From assembly GCA_027886175.1 (NCBI GenBank), contig JAJNNQ010000024.1, forward strand, positions 31,785,001-31,849,000: 64,000 nucleotides of DNA, in the 5' to 3' direction. Positions 39,801 through 50,622 of the stretch are shown in pieces; positions within the stretch are counted from its first letter, which is position 1; the number at the start of each line of letters is the position of its first letter. The notes under the pieces are model-generated. The model worked only from the letters and a program-made list of their open reading frames with translations. It searched no databases and was not told the origin of the DNA. This DNA comes from Phylloscopus collybita (Eukaryota > Chordata > Aves > Passeriformes > Phylloscopidae). Both the position numbers and the translations under genes were made by a program.

Positions 39801-42800
39801 TGAATTGAACAGGTTGTCTGGCTGCTGAGTACAGTTTTCTACAAGAGTAGGGAACCATACTCAGCAGCCAGACAACCTGTTCAATCCACAGTTCACAGTA
39901 GAAGAGAGTAAAGGAGACAAGTCTGCCTTCCAAAGCAGAAGTCCTATAACATGAGGCCAAACAAAACCTCGAAGAAGAAAATGCTGATCTTTTCTCTTCT
40001 AGAAAGCTCAGTGACTGGAAGGCACTTACCTCCTGCTAAGCATTAGGTAGATCACCACACCTCTCCCCTAAACTTGTCTTTCAGTCTCTCAAACCATGGC
40101 CCAAGGGCAAGCAAAGTCTGTTTGCTTTTGTAAATAGGTGCTTTGGACCAATGTCATCATCACAGGTAAGTACCTACTTTGGTTGTCCTTGACAGTTTCG
40201 AGCTTGACATGGGGATATTTTGTGCCTAAAGTATGAGATGAGTGCATTTTCTTAATAAAATTAAAACCTCCAGCTCTAACCACTTACAGATCTTTGAAAC
40301 AGAAACTAGACTGTCCAGTGATACAAGCAAAAATAGTCTGGTAGTGATCTTCTACTAAAGACTTGAGAAGAACATGGAGCAATGAACACCACCTCTCAGT
40401 ATCTCTTAAAAGTAAAGGAGGGGAATGACTTAGTACCTTCAAAACAAACAAGGGCCTTAAGAAGATTTTGATAAATTACTTTCAAGTTTTGAAAACAGAG
40501 AAACTAAAGAGTACTTGCTAAAGCAAGGAGAAAGATGGAGATTCCTATATGAAGCAACATTTCTCTTTAAAAAGCCCTTTTAAAACATTTCAGAAAAAAA
40601 CACCTACATATCTAAATTACTTGGACCAATTTTGTTACCTTTTTGTGGTTTAATGTAGAAACAGCAAGGAAGAAATGGACTAAAGAAAGCAAAACTGTTC
40701 TGCTCTTACCATAGAATGAACTTCCCCAGCTCTTCAAGGAGGAACTGATGGAGAACAGAATAAGAACGAAGAACCGAAGATAGAGACTAAATAGCTGTGA
40801 AAACTAAGCTATGATGAAACACAAGCAGGACCTTTTGTTTTCATAAAAGAAACAAGATGCACTAGAGATTGCTTGGGTGTCCCTGGAGAGGCAGCTGAAG
40901 ACGGATTCTTCAGAGCAAACTGACTGCTTCAAGAAAGATGTCTTAAGAAATTATTTTAAGAAAAACAAAATGAAACAGAGCAAGTTTCTTGTATAAGTCT
41001 TGGGAAGTACTTTGTGGCAACCATTAACCAGGAAAATGGTGCATCAACATAGAAAAGTGAAAGCCGTCCAGATGAATTTACACTGGTGTGGGAACTTACG
41101 ACTCTGTTCTCATTTCCTTCTCCTGGTTCTCCCTAGAAAACCCCTTCTCTATTTCATGGTCCTTTATACTTTGCCTTCTGTATAACTAGAATAGAGCACA
41201 CATCCAAAAAGCTCCTGTTCTCAATGAAGGCTCTTTCTCTACAAATAGTCAAATCACTCTATGGGTCACTGGTCCCAGCAATTACTTTCACCACAGCCTT
41301 CATATACTGATCTCTGACCATATTCACCTGAAATACTGTTCCGAGTCTTCCCACATGAAACTGGAGAAGTTTCAGTGTGTAGGATTCAGCTGATCTTTCA
41401 TCCTGAGTAGGTGTGAGGGGAATATATTGGGAATTTTCCCAGAGTTGCCATTTTTTCCCCTTGCTCTTCATCTTTGATGGCATTCAATAGCTTAGCATCA
41501 GGTATCTGTGCTATTTATATCCTCCCTACAGATGCCTCTGCTGCTGTCCACAGTGTCCCAGGTTCTATGAATACAAAGTCTTGCCAGTCCAGCTGCTTTC
41601 TCCACTGCTGGGAAACAGATCAGCAAGAGCCTTTCTAACACTCAGAGCCACTGCTACTTGGCAAAACTTTGTGAGACAGCACAGCAGCACGGGAGAGATC
41701 CAAAAGCTCTGATGTAGGAAAGAAAATCACTTAATTTATACTTGGAAGGTTTCCTTTACAGGCTTTTAGGCCAGCCATTTAGGTTTTTATTTTACAAGGA
41801 GACATGCTCCCATCTGCATGTTAGTGCGGGTCTCATCTACAGCCAGAACCATTATCCCATTTCCCTAATGGTATTTTGTCCACATGTATATAAATACATA
41901 TAAACAATACTGTGCAGACTGTCCTCCAGCAGACACAACATACTAGGTGTTCCCAGAACACTGCTTTCAATCCTTCACAACTTCAGCTGCACTTTCTTCA
42001 AACAAAGTCAGGTAACAACCCTCATTCACATATGGTTACAGTCTTAAAATAAAACGGAATGCAAAGCTGATTTTGGGATAAGTATATATTTACAAAATCA
42101 AGGAACTGTTTAAAATAAAGCTGGATGAACATACTGGGCAGAACCACCTCACACTGAACTGTATGCAGAGTTGCGGTTAAAAAACAGCAGTAGAGAAACA
42201 GAAAGGAAAGTATGCTTTCAAAAGCACTCTTGAATTATTTAACCTTTAGAAATGTGCAAATGAAAAGTCTCCTTGCCTGTGCTCAACATGAGTTTGGAGT
42301 ACAGCTGCAATCACCATAAATGTGATTGTCAGCATACTGCCATTAGGCACTTGAGGAGACAACACTGACTACCCAATTGCACAAGACAAGTCACTTGGGT
42401 TCTTCTCATCAATGTCCTAAACCCAGGATTCCTTCAACTTCAAGCTTTGCCTCACTCAATCCTTCAGGTGAAATTAATTTAATTAAGAGTGAAATTAAAG
42501 GACACCAAAAATAGGAGAGTTCACAGAGCCCTCTGCTCTCTAAGATTTGTACTGTTCCCTAGCCCAGAGTCTCAAAATTTTGAGCTAAGTCTCCTTCAAG
42601 CCTGCTGACAGGGTGTGACATTTCAGCTCTCTGTTCAGCGTACCACCTCATCCTTCCTTTTCAGCCCTTCCTCCCAGGGGAGGGCTGCAGACTTCCTCTC
42701 CCTTAGCCTAGTGCCTTCTCAAGGCTCCTGCCTTCCCACCCACTCCCCCCTGAACTCCTCCTCCAGTCTATCCCTGCCTCCTGCCCAGACACACCACACA

Positions 42801-44865
42801 CGGAAAATGCAGTTCCTGTGGTCCTGTGCCTGCATGAGGTTGATATATTCCATCATACCCTCAGTGTGAGCTTACACAGACCAATCCAAGCACTTGTGAA
42901 TCAGTGAGGACAGCCCAGGGTGAAGGCAGCTCGACTTCAGCAATATTGGAATAGAAAGTAAAGCCCAGTTAACAGAGTTCAGCTGATTGTAGAGACATAC
43001 AGGGACTCGGCCTCAAAAATATCATCAGCTTTTCACTAGTTAATGCAGTTTGTTTCCCCTTTTGCACTTGTAACAGGGATCATGGAAATAAACACCCAGC
43101 TATTAGTCACTTCCACCTTCAGAAACATCAGGCATTAGAACAGCAAGACAGCATCTGCATTAGAAAGGAGAACTCTGACAACAAAAGGCGAAAGCGCTTT
43201 CAAAAGAACTTTAATAAGTTCTCCTGTTATACCTTTTGAAACAAAGATTAATGCAAACTTCAAATCTTTTAAATGTATGGTACTACTTCAGTATTATCAT
43301 AATATTACAACGTCATATTCACATCACTGTAAAGAAATGCTAAGCTTAATTAATACCTTTGTCCACTTAAAGGCTTATTGGAGCACATGTTTATGATTTA
43401 GTCTGCCCCATCTGCCTGGAGCTATCCCTACAACATGCCTGGTTTACACTCTTGATTTTCAAAGCTTTTCAACAACAGAATTTTTTCACCCCTCCTCAAT
43501 AGGCAATACATCTCACTGGCATCAAAACACAGCTCATTACTTACTCAGGATCCCACATTTCCTATCTGTTCTTTCTTCCAGGTGAAGCACAGTCAAATGC
43601 CTCCTTTTTTACTGGGCTTGCAGACAGAAACACGTTGCAGAAGCTGGGCTTTGCCCGAGGATCATGCCTCATTCTACAAACTTCAGCCCTCAAGGTTTAT
43701 TTTTTGACAGCAATAAATGCAAGTGTTTGGAGTATCATCAGAAAACAGAGGGAAAGCTGAGGTAGGGCTTGAAAGACATTTAAGCAACAATGTTGTCCAG
43801 CTGTATTAACACTTAACTCAGAGAGATATCACCTTCTCAGAAACACCTGTGAAATGAGCAAAGCATCCAGCATCTTTCATAGGAGAACAGAGTCCAGCCT
43901 CATGACAAACACACCACAGAAAACATATCATGAACCACAGAAAGTGACCCACAGGACAGACTGGATGGGTTTTCTTCCCCAGGAAACACAGCACTGGCAT
44001 TCAGCAATGCATGATTCATTGAGGGAGACTACAAGGAGCAGCAGAAACAGCCTCTGGAAGTCAGTTTTAGGAGATCAGGAGAGATGAAGAGGAAGCGCAG
44101 AGTGCACTAGTGATACCTGTAGCCTCCAGTAAAGTATCTTGTTAACACCTGAGTAAAATATACAGAAGTTTGTGTCTTCCCAACAAGTACTTCTCCTCAA
44201 AATTAAATTCTAACATGTGTTGCACTGAGCAAAGAGATGGCACTTTCTGAGAACATCCCTGCTTTTCCACAATTTCACTGCCACATAGAGAGGAAAAGAC
44301 AAATATTTCTGATCCTTTTCTGGTCTATTTCTGATCTATTTCTGATCCACTCTCATTCTCTGGATATTGCTAAGATGGCCTCACCAGGATTGACTCAATC
44401 CTAAGCTCTGTTAACAACCACAGGACAAATAGGGAAATGATCTGCTGGTCCTGGCATGTTTATTCCATTTTCTAGAATCAAAGAAGACAACCCTCAAATA
44501 AGAGTTATTCCCTGGCCATACACCGTCTTTCCCCAAGCTCAGCACCATGCTTTACTATCATCACACTTACTACATGAAATTTGAAAGAATGTGGTTTGAT
44601 CTATTCCAGAACGTATCTTGAAGTGATGCTACACCAAAAAAGCACTTGTACTTTGAGAATGACTAAAGGAAAGTGAGTTTACAAATACAAACCATTCCCC
44701 TACCCACACATACACCCCCTCAGCATAAGCTGCAAGCATAGTGAGGAAAGTTTTTAATTTCATTTCTTTTAGCATCTTAGCAACACATCAGCATCCTAAA
44801 CTCTTCCTTCATTTCCTCATCTGGGGTATTTACAAGTATTGCCATTGTTTTACACACCTCTTTCC
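36883..44865. other. Non-coding AT-rich DNA containing a long hairpin
   Basis: No protein-coding gene recognised. Apart from the inverted repeat at 39804-39885 and a short TA-rich stretch near 39212-39228, I see nothing I can name. Confidence 0.55.
39804..39885 (+). repeat. Long near-perfect inverted repeat (hairpin)
   Basis: The left arm 39804-39831 and the right arm 39858-39885 are exact reverse complements over 28 bases. Inside them is a CA/CA 2x2 internal loop (39832-39833 and 39856-39857). Next come nine further pairs between 39834-39842 and 39847-39855, two of them G:U, and a four-base loop AAGA (39843-39846). RNA read from the plus strand would therefore form a 37-bp stem with one small interruption. 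On the minus strand the two G:U pairs become A:C mismatches, so the plus-strand RNA folds better. I do not recognise the sequence as a known microRNA. It could be a hairpin RNA precursor, a small palindromic transposon remnant, or a product of template switching. Confidence 0.9.
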
Positions 44866-45345
44866 TTCTCAGACCAAATGGCTGCTTGAACTCAGGATCA
44901 GAGAATTCATGTTGGAGCAGGCCTGTGGGGGTTCCATCATGCTCTGCCTTACACAGGGCCAGCAATGAGGTCCCAAAAGGACTTCATCTGCTCTGGCCTT
45001 GAAAACCTGTGAGGACAGACATTGTATAACCCCTCTGGGCAACTTATTCCAGCATCTAGTGACTATCCTCACTGCTGGAAATTACATCTATCTTGAACCT
45101 CATTTCCACTTTCCTTTGTTGCCCCTCATACAGTCACCATATACCAAAGTGAAGATGCTCTGTCTTCTTGAGAACCTCCTCCAAAGTTCCAGAAGGTCTC
45201 TACAGGTCCCATCAAAGTTTTCTCTTCTCCAGGCTGAACAAGCCTAGTTCCCTCAGCATACAATCCTCATGCTGTACCAGGGCTCTGAGAGCACTGAAAG
45301 GCCTTTAAATGCTCTCTTAGCCCCACATCCACCCCTGCTCTCTGT
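44866..45345 (-). mobile_element. CR1 LINE 3' part, antisense
   Basis: On the minus strand the segment reads like the CR1 3' region. TTCAGCCTGGAGAAGAGAAA lies near 45225-45244, then come CTTCTGGAACTTTGGAGGAG, GAGGGGCAACAAAGG near 45110-45125, and ATGCTGGAATAAGTTGCCCA near 45037-45056. It runs down to a degenerate 3' end near 44.9 kb. Open frames across it are chance frames. Confidence 0.8.
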
Positions 45346-45615
45346 TCATGGCACCAGGAGCCCCATTTTAGCTCTGCCTGTGGCCTTCAGTGCCTGCCCA
45401 ACCTGTGTTGTAGCTGTGCCCTGCCTCCAGCCACGTGTGTGAATCCTGGACCTTGCTGATGCAGACCCTGACCTGAGATACTCACTACCTTGGGTACTGG
45501 CTGCAGTCTTATTAAAATAGTCCTGAGTATTGTCAGCTGCCTTCACTTCCAGGGCACAACACTGGCTCATGCTCAGCTTCTTTAAAGCATTCTCATCTCT
45601 TTTTGTCATGCCTCA
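45346..45615 (-). mobile_element. Possible further CR1-related remnant
   Basis: GGCTCATGCTCAGCTT at about 45567-45582 resembles a CR1 word seen elsewhere in the window (25590), and this stretch directly follows the clear antisense CR1. Most of the segment is not recognisable. Confidence 0.3.
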
Positions 45616-47090
45616 ATAAGTCTAGTGACATTCAAAGTAGAAAACTAACAGGACACCGGTCATTTGCAAACAGCACGGCTCTGAAATACGACAAAAGGGG
45701 AAAACAGAGATGTGTTTTCAACTGTAAAACCCAAGTACCTCAGGAATATTAACATACTACCTCCAAAATAGCAGTCACTTCTGTTCCAGCTCTCTCAGAG
45801 TAATACCAAGACAAAGTCTTGGACTCTCTAGTGCAAACTTGCTAGTGACACAAATGTGAAAGTAACTCCTCCATTCAGTGCTGCTGCCTCAGTGTTGGTT
45901 TGCTATTTTAATTTGTGCTCTTCCTGTGTTTCACTTTTCTACTGCAGTTTTGTGTTTAGTGTGTTTGGGGAGACAGGGGTTAAACACTAAAAATACACAG
46001 TTGTGATGGAAATACCCTCATGGACTGGCTGAGGTTTGGCATGCTTTGGAAGAAAATAACCTAAAATAGCACAGAAAGCAAAGACTGTGGGATATGCATC
46101 TCTGATAGCTACTTTCTGCTAAAATAACCAAAATAGCTAAGATAACACTGACATTCACCATTAACCCTCTATCCTGCTCAACAGAGATGAACAGGGCCAT
46201 TCTAACCTCAGAGCTTTGCCTGAATAATGCAAGTGACATTGCATTTGTTATGTTCTGACCCCAAGGTCCTCTTATGCAGCTTTATTAATGAGAAATAGGT
46301 TTAAAGAAAGTGCAGGTACCCAAAGCCAAGTTTGCCACGAGTGTTACAGCCCCATTATAGAAAAGGCTTTTTCTGTAGGATTTGCAATTTGATCATGACA
46401 TGTCTAAAAATATTAAAGAGAAATATCTGGAGGCAGAAGCTATATTAGCTCCATCCGTTTTCATACTTGGAGCTCAGGAAAAATGCAAAATGGAAGCAAA
46501 GGACATAAAACTGCAAGGACTGATTTTTTTCCTTGGTGTTCTCAGCATCACATTGATAATTTATCTTTTGACATTCTAAAAGTTTTATTGAGTGCTAACT
46601 TTGGCCCCACATTCCATGCCAGCACAACTCATACGAACGCACACTTCAGTGGCTGCTATCCTTTGCAGTTATACACCCTGGCTACAAAGGACTCCACTAC
46701 CAGCTTAACAAACAAACCATTAAAACAATTTGTGGCACCTGTTACTAACAGCTTTGCTACGGGAACACGTTAAGGTTTGGCTTCCACAGGCAACGTTTAG
46801 GCCCATCTAGGAATGGGCCAAGAGCCCAAACAAACTGTGATTTGATTCTCATGGCTGTTCTAGAGAATATTTAACTTTTACCCAGATATATCCCAGGTGA
46901 CTTATGCCCAAGGCTTAAAGCAAGTTCAGCGCTGTCAGGTCGGAAAATCAGCTGCCCCCATTCCTGTGGTTCAAACCACAAAACTATATAGAGTAAAAGC
47001 ACAGAACAAAAGAGCTGATAAAGAGATTAAGCAGAGAAATGCAGCTCTGCCTTGTAGTCTATTTTTTTCCTTAACACAGCATCCCCACAC
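45616..47090. other. Non-coding DNA left of the CpG island
   Basis: AT-rich, with no gene recognised. GC content rises from about 47.05 kb towards the island. Confidence 0.5.
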
Positions 47091-47269
47091 CACCGGTCCT
47101 CCCCTGCGGCCATCAGAAACCCCTGGAGCTGAAGGCCTCCCCGAGAGGCAGACCTCACAGAGCTCCCACCTCCCACCCGGAGCACGGTGGCAGGCGGATA
47201 TCCAAGACTCAGCAAGAAAAGTTTCCAAAAGCTCGAACAGGAAAAGGCCACGCTGGAGTCAAGTTTTAC

Positions 47270-48480
47270 ATAAGAAGGGGGAAGGCAGGAACCGCTGGCA
47301 CCACGTCGGCGGGCGGCTGCCGAGCGGAGCTGTCAGCGCGGGGCGGGCTCGCTCCCATCCCGGCCGGGCGCTGCCTCCCCTCACGGCCGCCCTGCGCGCT
47401 GCCAGCCCCTCACTCCCGCTGCACCTCCGGGCTGTGCAAGGCCACAGCAGGGGCAGCCCCCGCCCGCCAGCAGCGCTGTCCCAGGGGTGTATTTCCCGGC
47501 AGCGGGGACAAATCCATCCCCAGCCGAAGCCACCCACTCCCTAGAAAAGGATGGGCACCGCCAGCTCCCCGGCCGAGAGCAGGACCGCGCACGCAGACGC
47601 CGCCGGGCTCGCCTCATCCCTCTGAACTAACTTTCCTGTTTCCGCAAAAATCACACAGGCACCGGGGGGGCGGGGGGTTATTGTTTCCAGCAAACACTCC
47701 TCACCCCTAGGAGCCACCCGCACCCCTCCCGCACCCCCATCCCGCCGGGACCCCGCCGCTCCCCAGCATCTCCAGCGGCCGGGCCAGCATCCCGCGACCC
47801 CCGCGACGGGCAGCCCCCGGCACCCCCGCCCCGGGCCGCCCTGCTCCTGCCACCTCCCCTCTCCCAGGGCCGGGAATCGCCCGCAGGTCCCCGCCAGCCC
47901 TCGCCCCCCGCGGCGCCGGGGCTCACCCGCGCGTCCCTGGGCCGGGCCGGATGGGGCCGAGTGCTGGGGGAGCGGCGGAGGTAGGGCAGGACACGGCCCC
48001 AGCTCCTGCCAGCGGAAACGGGAGGAGGGGCTCGGACCGGCGTTACCGAGCGGGGAGGAGCTGGGGGCGCTGCCCAGGGGAGGCTCCAGCCCCGCGGAGG
48101 AGGGAAGGGAGGGATGGAGGGAGGGAACGGTGCCGGCCCGTTCCTTCAGCGCACCCCCCCCGCTGCATCCTGCGCTCTCCGGAGCCCCTTGGGCAGAGCC
48201 CTGCCTGAAGCCCGCCCCGCTCCCTCTGCCGCCCGCGGCATCCTCCGGGAAGCCCCCGGGGTGGACGCCAGGATCATCCCCCAGCGCACAACCCTCCCGG
48301 AGCTGGCGGGATGCGCCGGGGAGGGGGGCACCGACCGCCCCCCCTGAGCTGCCCACTGCCCCGGGGCACCCGCGGCCGGACGTCCCCGCCGGGCTCGGGT
48401 AGGCAGGGGTGGTGCCCGTGCCCGCAGGCGGCCCGGAGTGCCGCCCTGGCCGCTGCTGCAAACGGGAAACCCGGGCTGAG
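47270..48480 (-). promoter_or_regulatory. CpG island, probable promoter and first exon (TSPAN9 candidate)
   Basis: About 1.2 kb of very GC-rich, CpG-dense DNA with sharp edges, the only such island in the window that is not inside a mobile element. It contains GC-box-like sites (for example around 47667 and 48205), has no obvious TATA box and lies about 6.7 kb downstream of the TEAD4 3' end. In vertebrates the gene following TEAD4 in the same orientation is TSPAN9, whose first exon is non-coding and whose first introns are very long. A leftward-firing TSPAN9 promoter is therefore the simplest reading. Nothing in the sequence itself proves the direction or the gene. A good splice-donor sequence on the minus strand lies at 47921-47926. 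The long open frames across the island, including a 459-codon one on the minus strand, are what GC-rich DNA without stops gives and are not called as genes. Confidence 0.65.
47921..47926 (-). promoter_or_regulatory. Candidate splice donor of a non-coding first exon
   Basis: On the minus strand the sequence reads GCGG followed by GTGAGC, a near-consensus donor, inside the CpG island. If used, the first exon would end at 47927 and intron 1 would run leftwards. It is one of several possible GT sites in the island, so this is tentative. Confidence 0.3.
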
Positions 48481-48631
48481 ATGCTCGGTGGTCCGAAGCC
48501 CACCACGACTGCCTGTGTGTTGCTATGGCTTCTGGCACATGGGGGAAAGCGTGTCTGAGTGCTCCTCTGCGCTCCTTCTGCCGTCGCAGCAGGAGTTGTA
48601 GACAGGTGTGGGTCGGTCTCTTCTCCCAGGT

Positions 48632-48910
48632 TAACAAGTGATAGGACGAGAGGACACAGCATCAAACTGTGCGAGGTGAGGTTTATATAGGGTAATAGGA
48701 AATGTTTCTTCGCTGAAAGGGTGTTCAAGCATTGGAACAGGTTGCTCAGGGAAGTGGTGGAGTCACCATTCATGGAAGGAGTCAAAAAAATAAGTATATA
48801 TGGTGCTTGGAGACTTGTTTTAGCACTGGACACAGCAGTCGTGGGTTTATGGCAGGACTCTTGGAGGTCTTTTCTAATCTTGACGGTTCTTATCTGTGGT
48901 GCTATGAGAG
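48632..48910 (+). mobile_element. CR1 LINE 3' end next to the CpG island
   Basis: The words 'aagtgataggacgagagg', GAAAGGGTGTTCAAGCATTG, GGAACAGGTTGCTCAGGGAA, GTGGTGGAGTCACCAT and CTTGGAGGTCTTTTCTAATC follow the order of the CR1 3' untranslated end. The element is truncated at its 5' side and starts about 150 bp outside the island edge. It is moderately diverged. Confidence 0.88.
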
Positions 48911-50335
48911 ACGGGGCCATAAGGAAGATCTTCTGACATCATATATAAAGTCTCCACCTGCCTTCCTCTGGGTGTCAGTGGAAGTGCAACAAAAACTTAA
49001 TGAAGTCAACTTTAAACACTGTCTCCACTGGAATACTCTGAGTTGGGTTGTCTTAGCAGAGCTGGGGAAAGTTCTGGCATGGACCACTAAGCAAAGTGCT
49101 ATGTGCTGGGGAAACAACCTGGGACTGGGGCAGAGATTCCTACAGAAGTGGAGCAGTGCAGTTATGGACATGGGCCTCCTGAGAGGAACTGTATTTTACA
49201 GCGTATGAAGAGCAACTCAAAGCTTAACCATAAATGTTTTTGCAGAAGGAAGATCTGTTTCACATTCCTAGATCCCCCGTGTATTCTCATTTGCTTCTCT
49301 GGCACTGCTGCTGTCACACTTCTCAACTCAAAGTGATATCTACATCAAATATATTCTCTTGTACCTTCCATCATGTCCTAAGTGGATTTTTATAAATGGC
49401 TTGGTTCAACAGACTCGAAGCATCCTGGTGGCAGTGCTGCCAGCAACACAACTGCCATTTGCTGCATGTTTGTTTCTCTCCCTCCCAGAAGAGAAGCATG
49501 TGCAGCAGTTCTCTGTTAGTCATTTATTTACATGCAGAAGTATACAAACATTGCTGTGTGTTTACCTTAAAGCAAGCAATGAAGGAAATATGTCTTGCAA
49601 TCCAGCAAGAGATAAAGAGACCTGTGGAGAAAACTTCTTTTGGTTCTTTGGTTCCAGATTCCAAGAAGAGTCCATCTCCTGGATGCTGTAGCTCTAATGC
49701 AGCAAATCCCATTATATCGGAGGACTAAAAGATCTTCATTCCAGAATTGATGCCAATCTTTAAATAACTTAAACTTTGGAAATAAACAACCATTTCCTGA
49801 AAGACAAGCAGCACAGGAAGTCAGCAGAAAGTGAGAACACATTTGACACACTTGGCGGTGGTGTTATTGTTGGTCAGTTGTTCTAAAACAGCATGATCTT
49901 GTGTTCTTTACCTGTTGAATATGCAAAGCAGCTTTATACCCAGGTATATGGGATTTCTATAGTTCAAGTCAAAGTGAAAAACCAATATGTGAAATCAAGT
50001 CATCATTTGGTGTCTACCATGGAAAAAAGGTAGAATGTGCACAACAAAAAACCAAAACATATATGAAGCTTTGTGTGAACCTGATCATTTAGGGAAGAGC
50101 TTGAGGATCACTGTGAAACTGAGGACTGGAGTGGCTGATACTGTAGATACACTTCGTACCAAGGAAACTGCATTTATCTGCAGGTCTCTTCTCAATTATG
50201 CCAGTAAGTTTAGGAAAGTAATCTGTTAGACCTGCCTTTCAGCTTCAACTAGTTATCTTCCACATGCAACCGAATCTAACACGGGGGCACTCTGATGTTC
50301 TCCATACAATGAGGAACGGAAGGAGTTGCACCTCA
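48911..50335. other. Non-coding DNA between two CR1 3' ends
   Basis: No recognisable gene. The overlapping open frames at 49359-49728 have no known domain and no sign of splicing that can be defended. Confidence 0.5.
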
Positions 50336-50622
50336 TCAGCATCTTCTCCCAGGCAACCAGCAACAGGACGAGAGGCCACAGTCTCAAGCTGCACCAGGGG
50401 AAGTTTAGGCTAGGCATTAGAAAAGCAGTTTTTACAGAGAGTGGTTCAGCATTGGAATGGGCTGCCCGGGGAGGTGGTGGAGTCACCATCCCTGGAGGTG
50501 TTTAAAAAGAAATGGATGTGGCACTTAGTGCCATGGTTTCATTAAGGTAATGTTAAGTCATAGGTTCAACCTGACAATCTCAAAGGTCTTTTCCAACCTT
50601 ATTAATTCTGTGATTCTGTGTA
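50336..50622 (+). mobile_element. CR1 LINE 3' end
   Basis: Well preserved CR1 3' terminus. It contains AGCAACAGGACGAGAGGCCA, CAAGCTGCACCAGGGGAAGT and GGAATGGGCTGCCCGGGGAG, then GGTGGTGGAGTCACCATCCC and AGGTCTTTTCCAACCTTATT. It finishes with the family's terminal microsatellite 'attctgtgattctgtg'. It is younger-looking than the other CR1 copies in the window. Confidence 0.95.

Noticed and set aside
39879..39890. GTTCAATCC as a tRNA T-loop box
   Set aside because: It belongs to the right arm of the inverted repeat, and no D-arm, anticodon arm or acceptor stem is present.
1..47000. Search for the TSPAN9 first coding exon (MARGCLCCLKY...) on the minus strand
   Set aside because: No matching sequence seen; the coding exons probably lie to the left of the window.
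47541..48920. 459-codon minus-strand open frame across the CpG island
   Set aside because: GC-rich DNA has few stops, several other long frames overlap it on both strands, the composition is Gly/Pro/Ala/Arg-rich without any domain, and its right end runs into a CR1 element.
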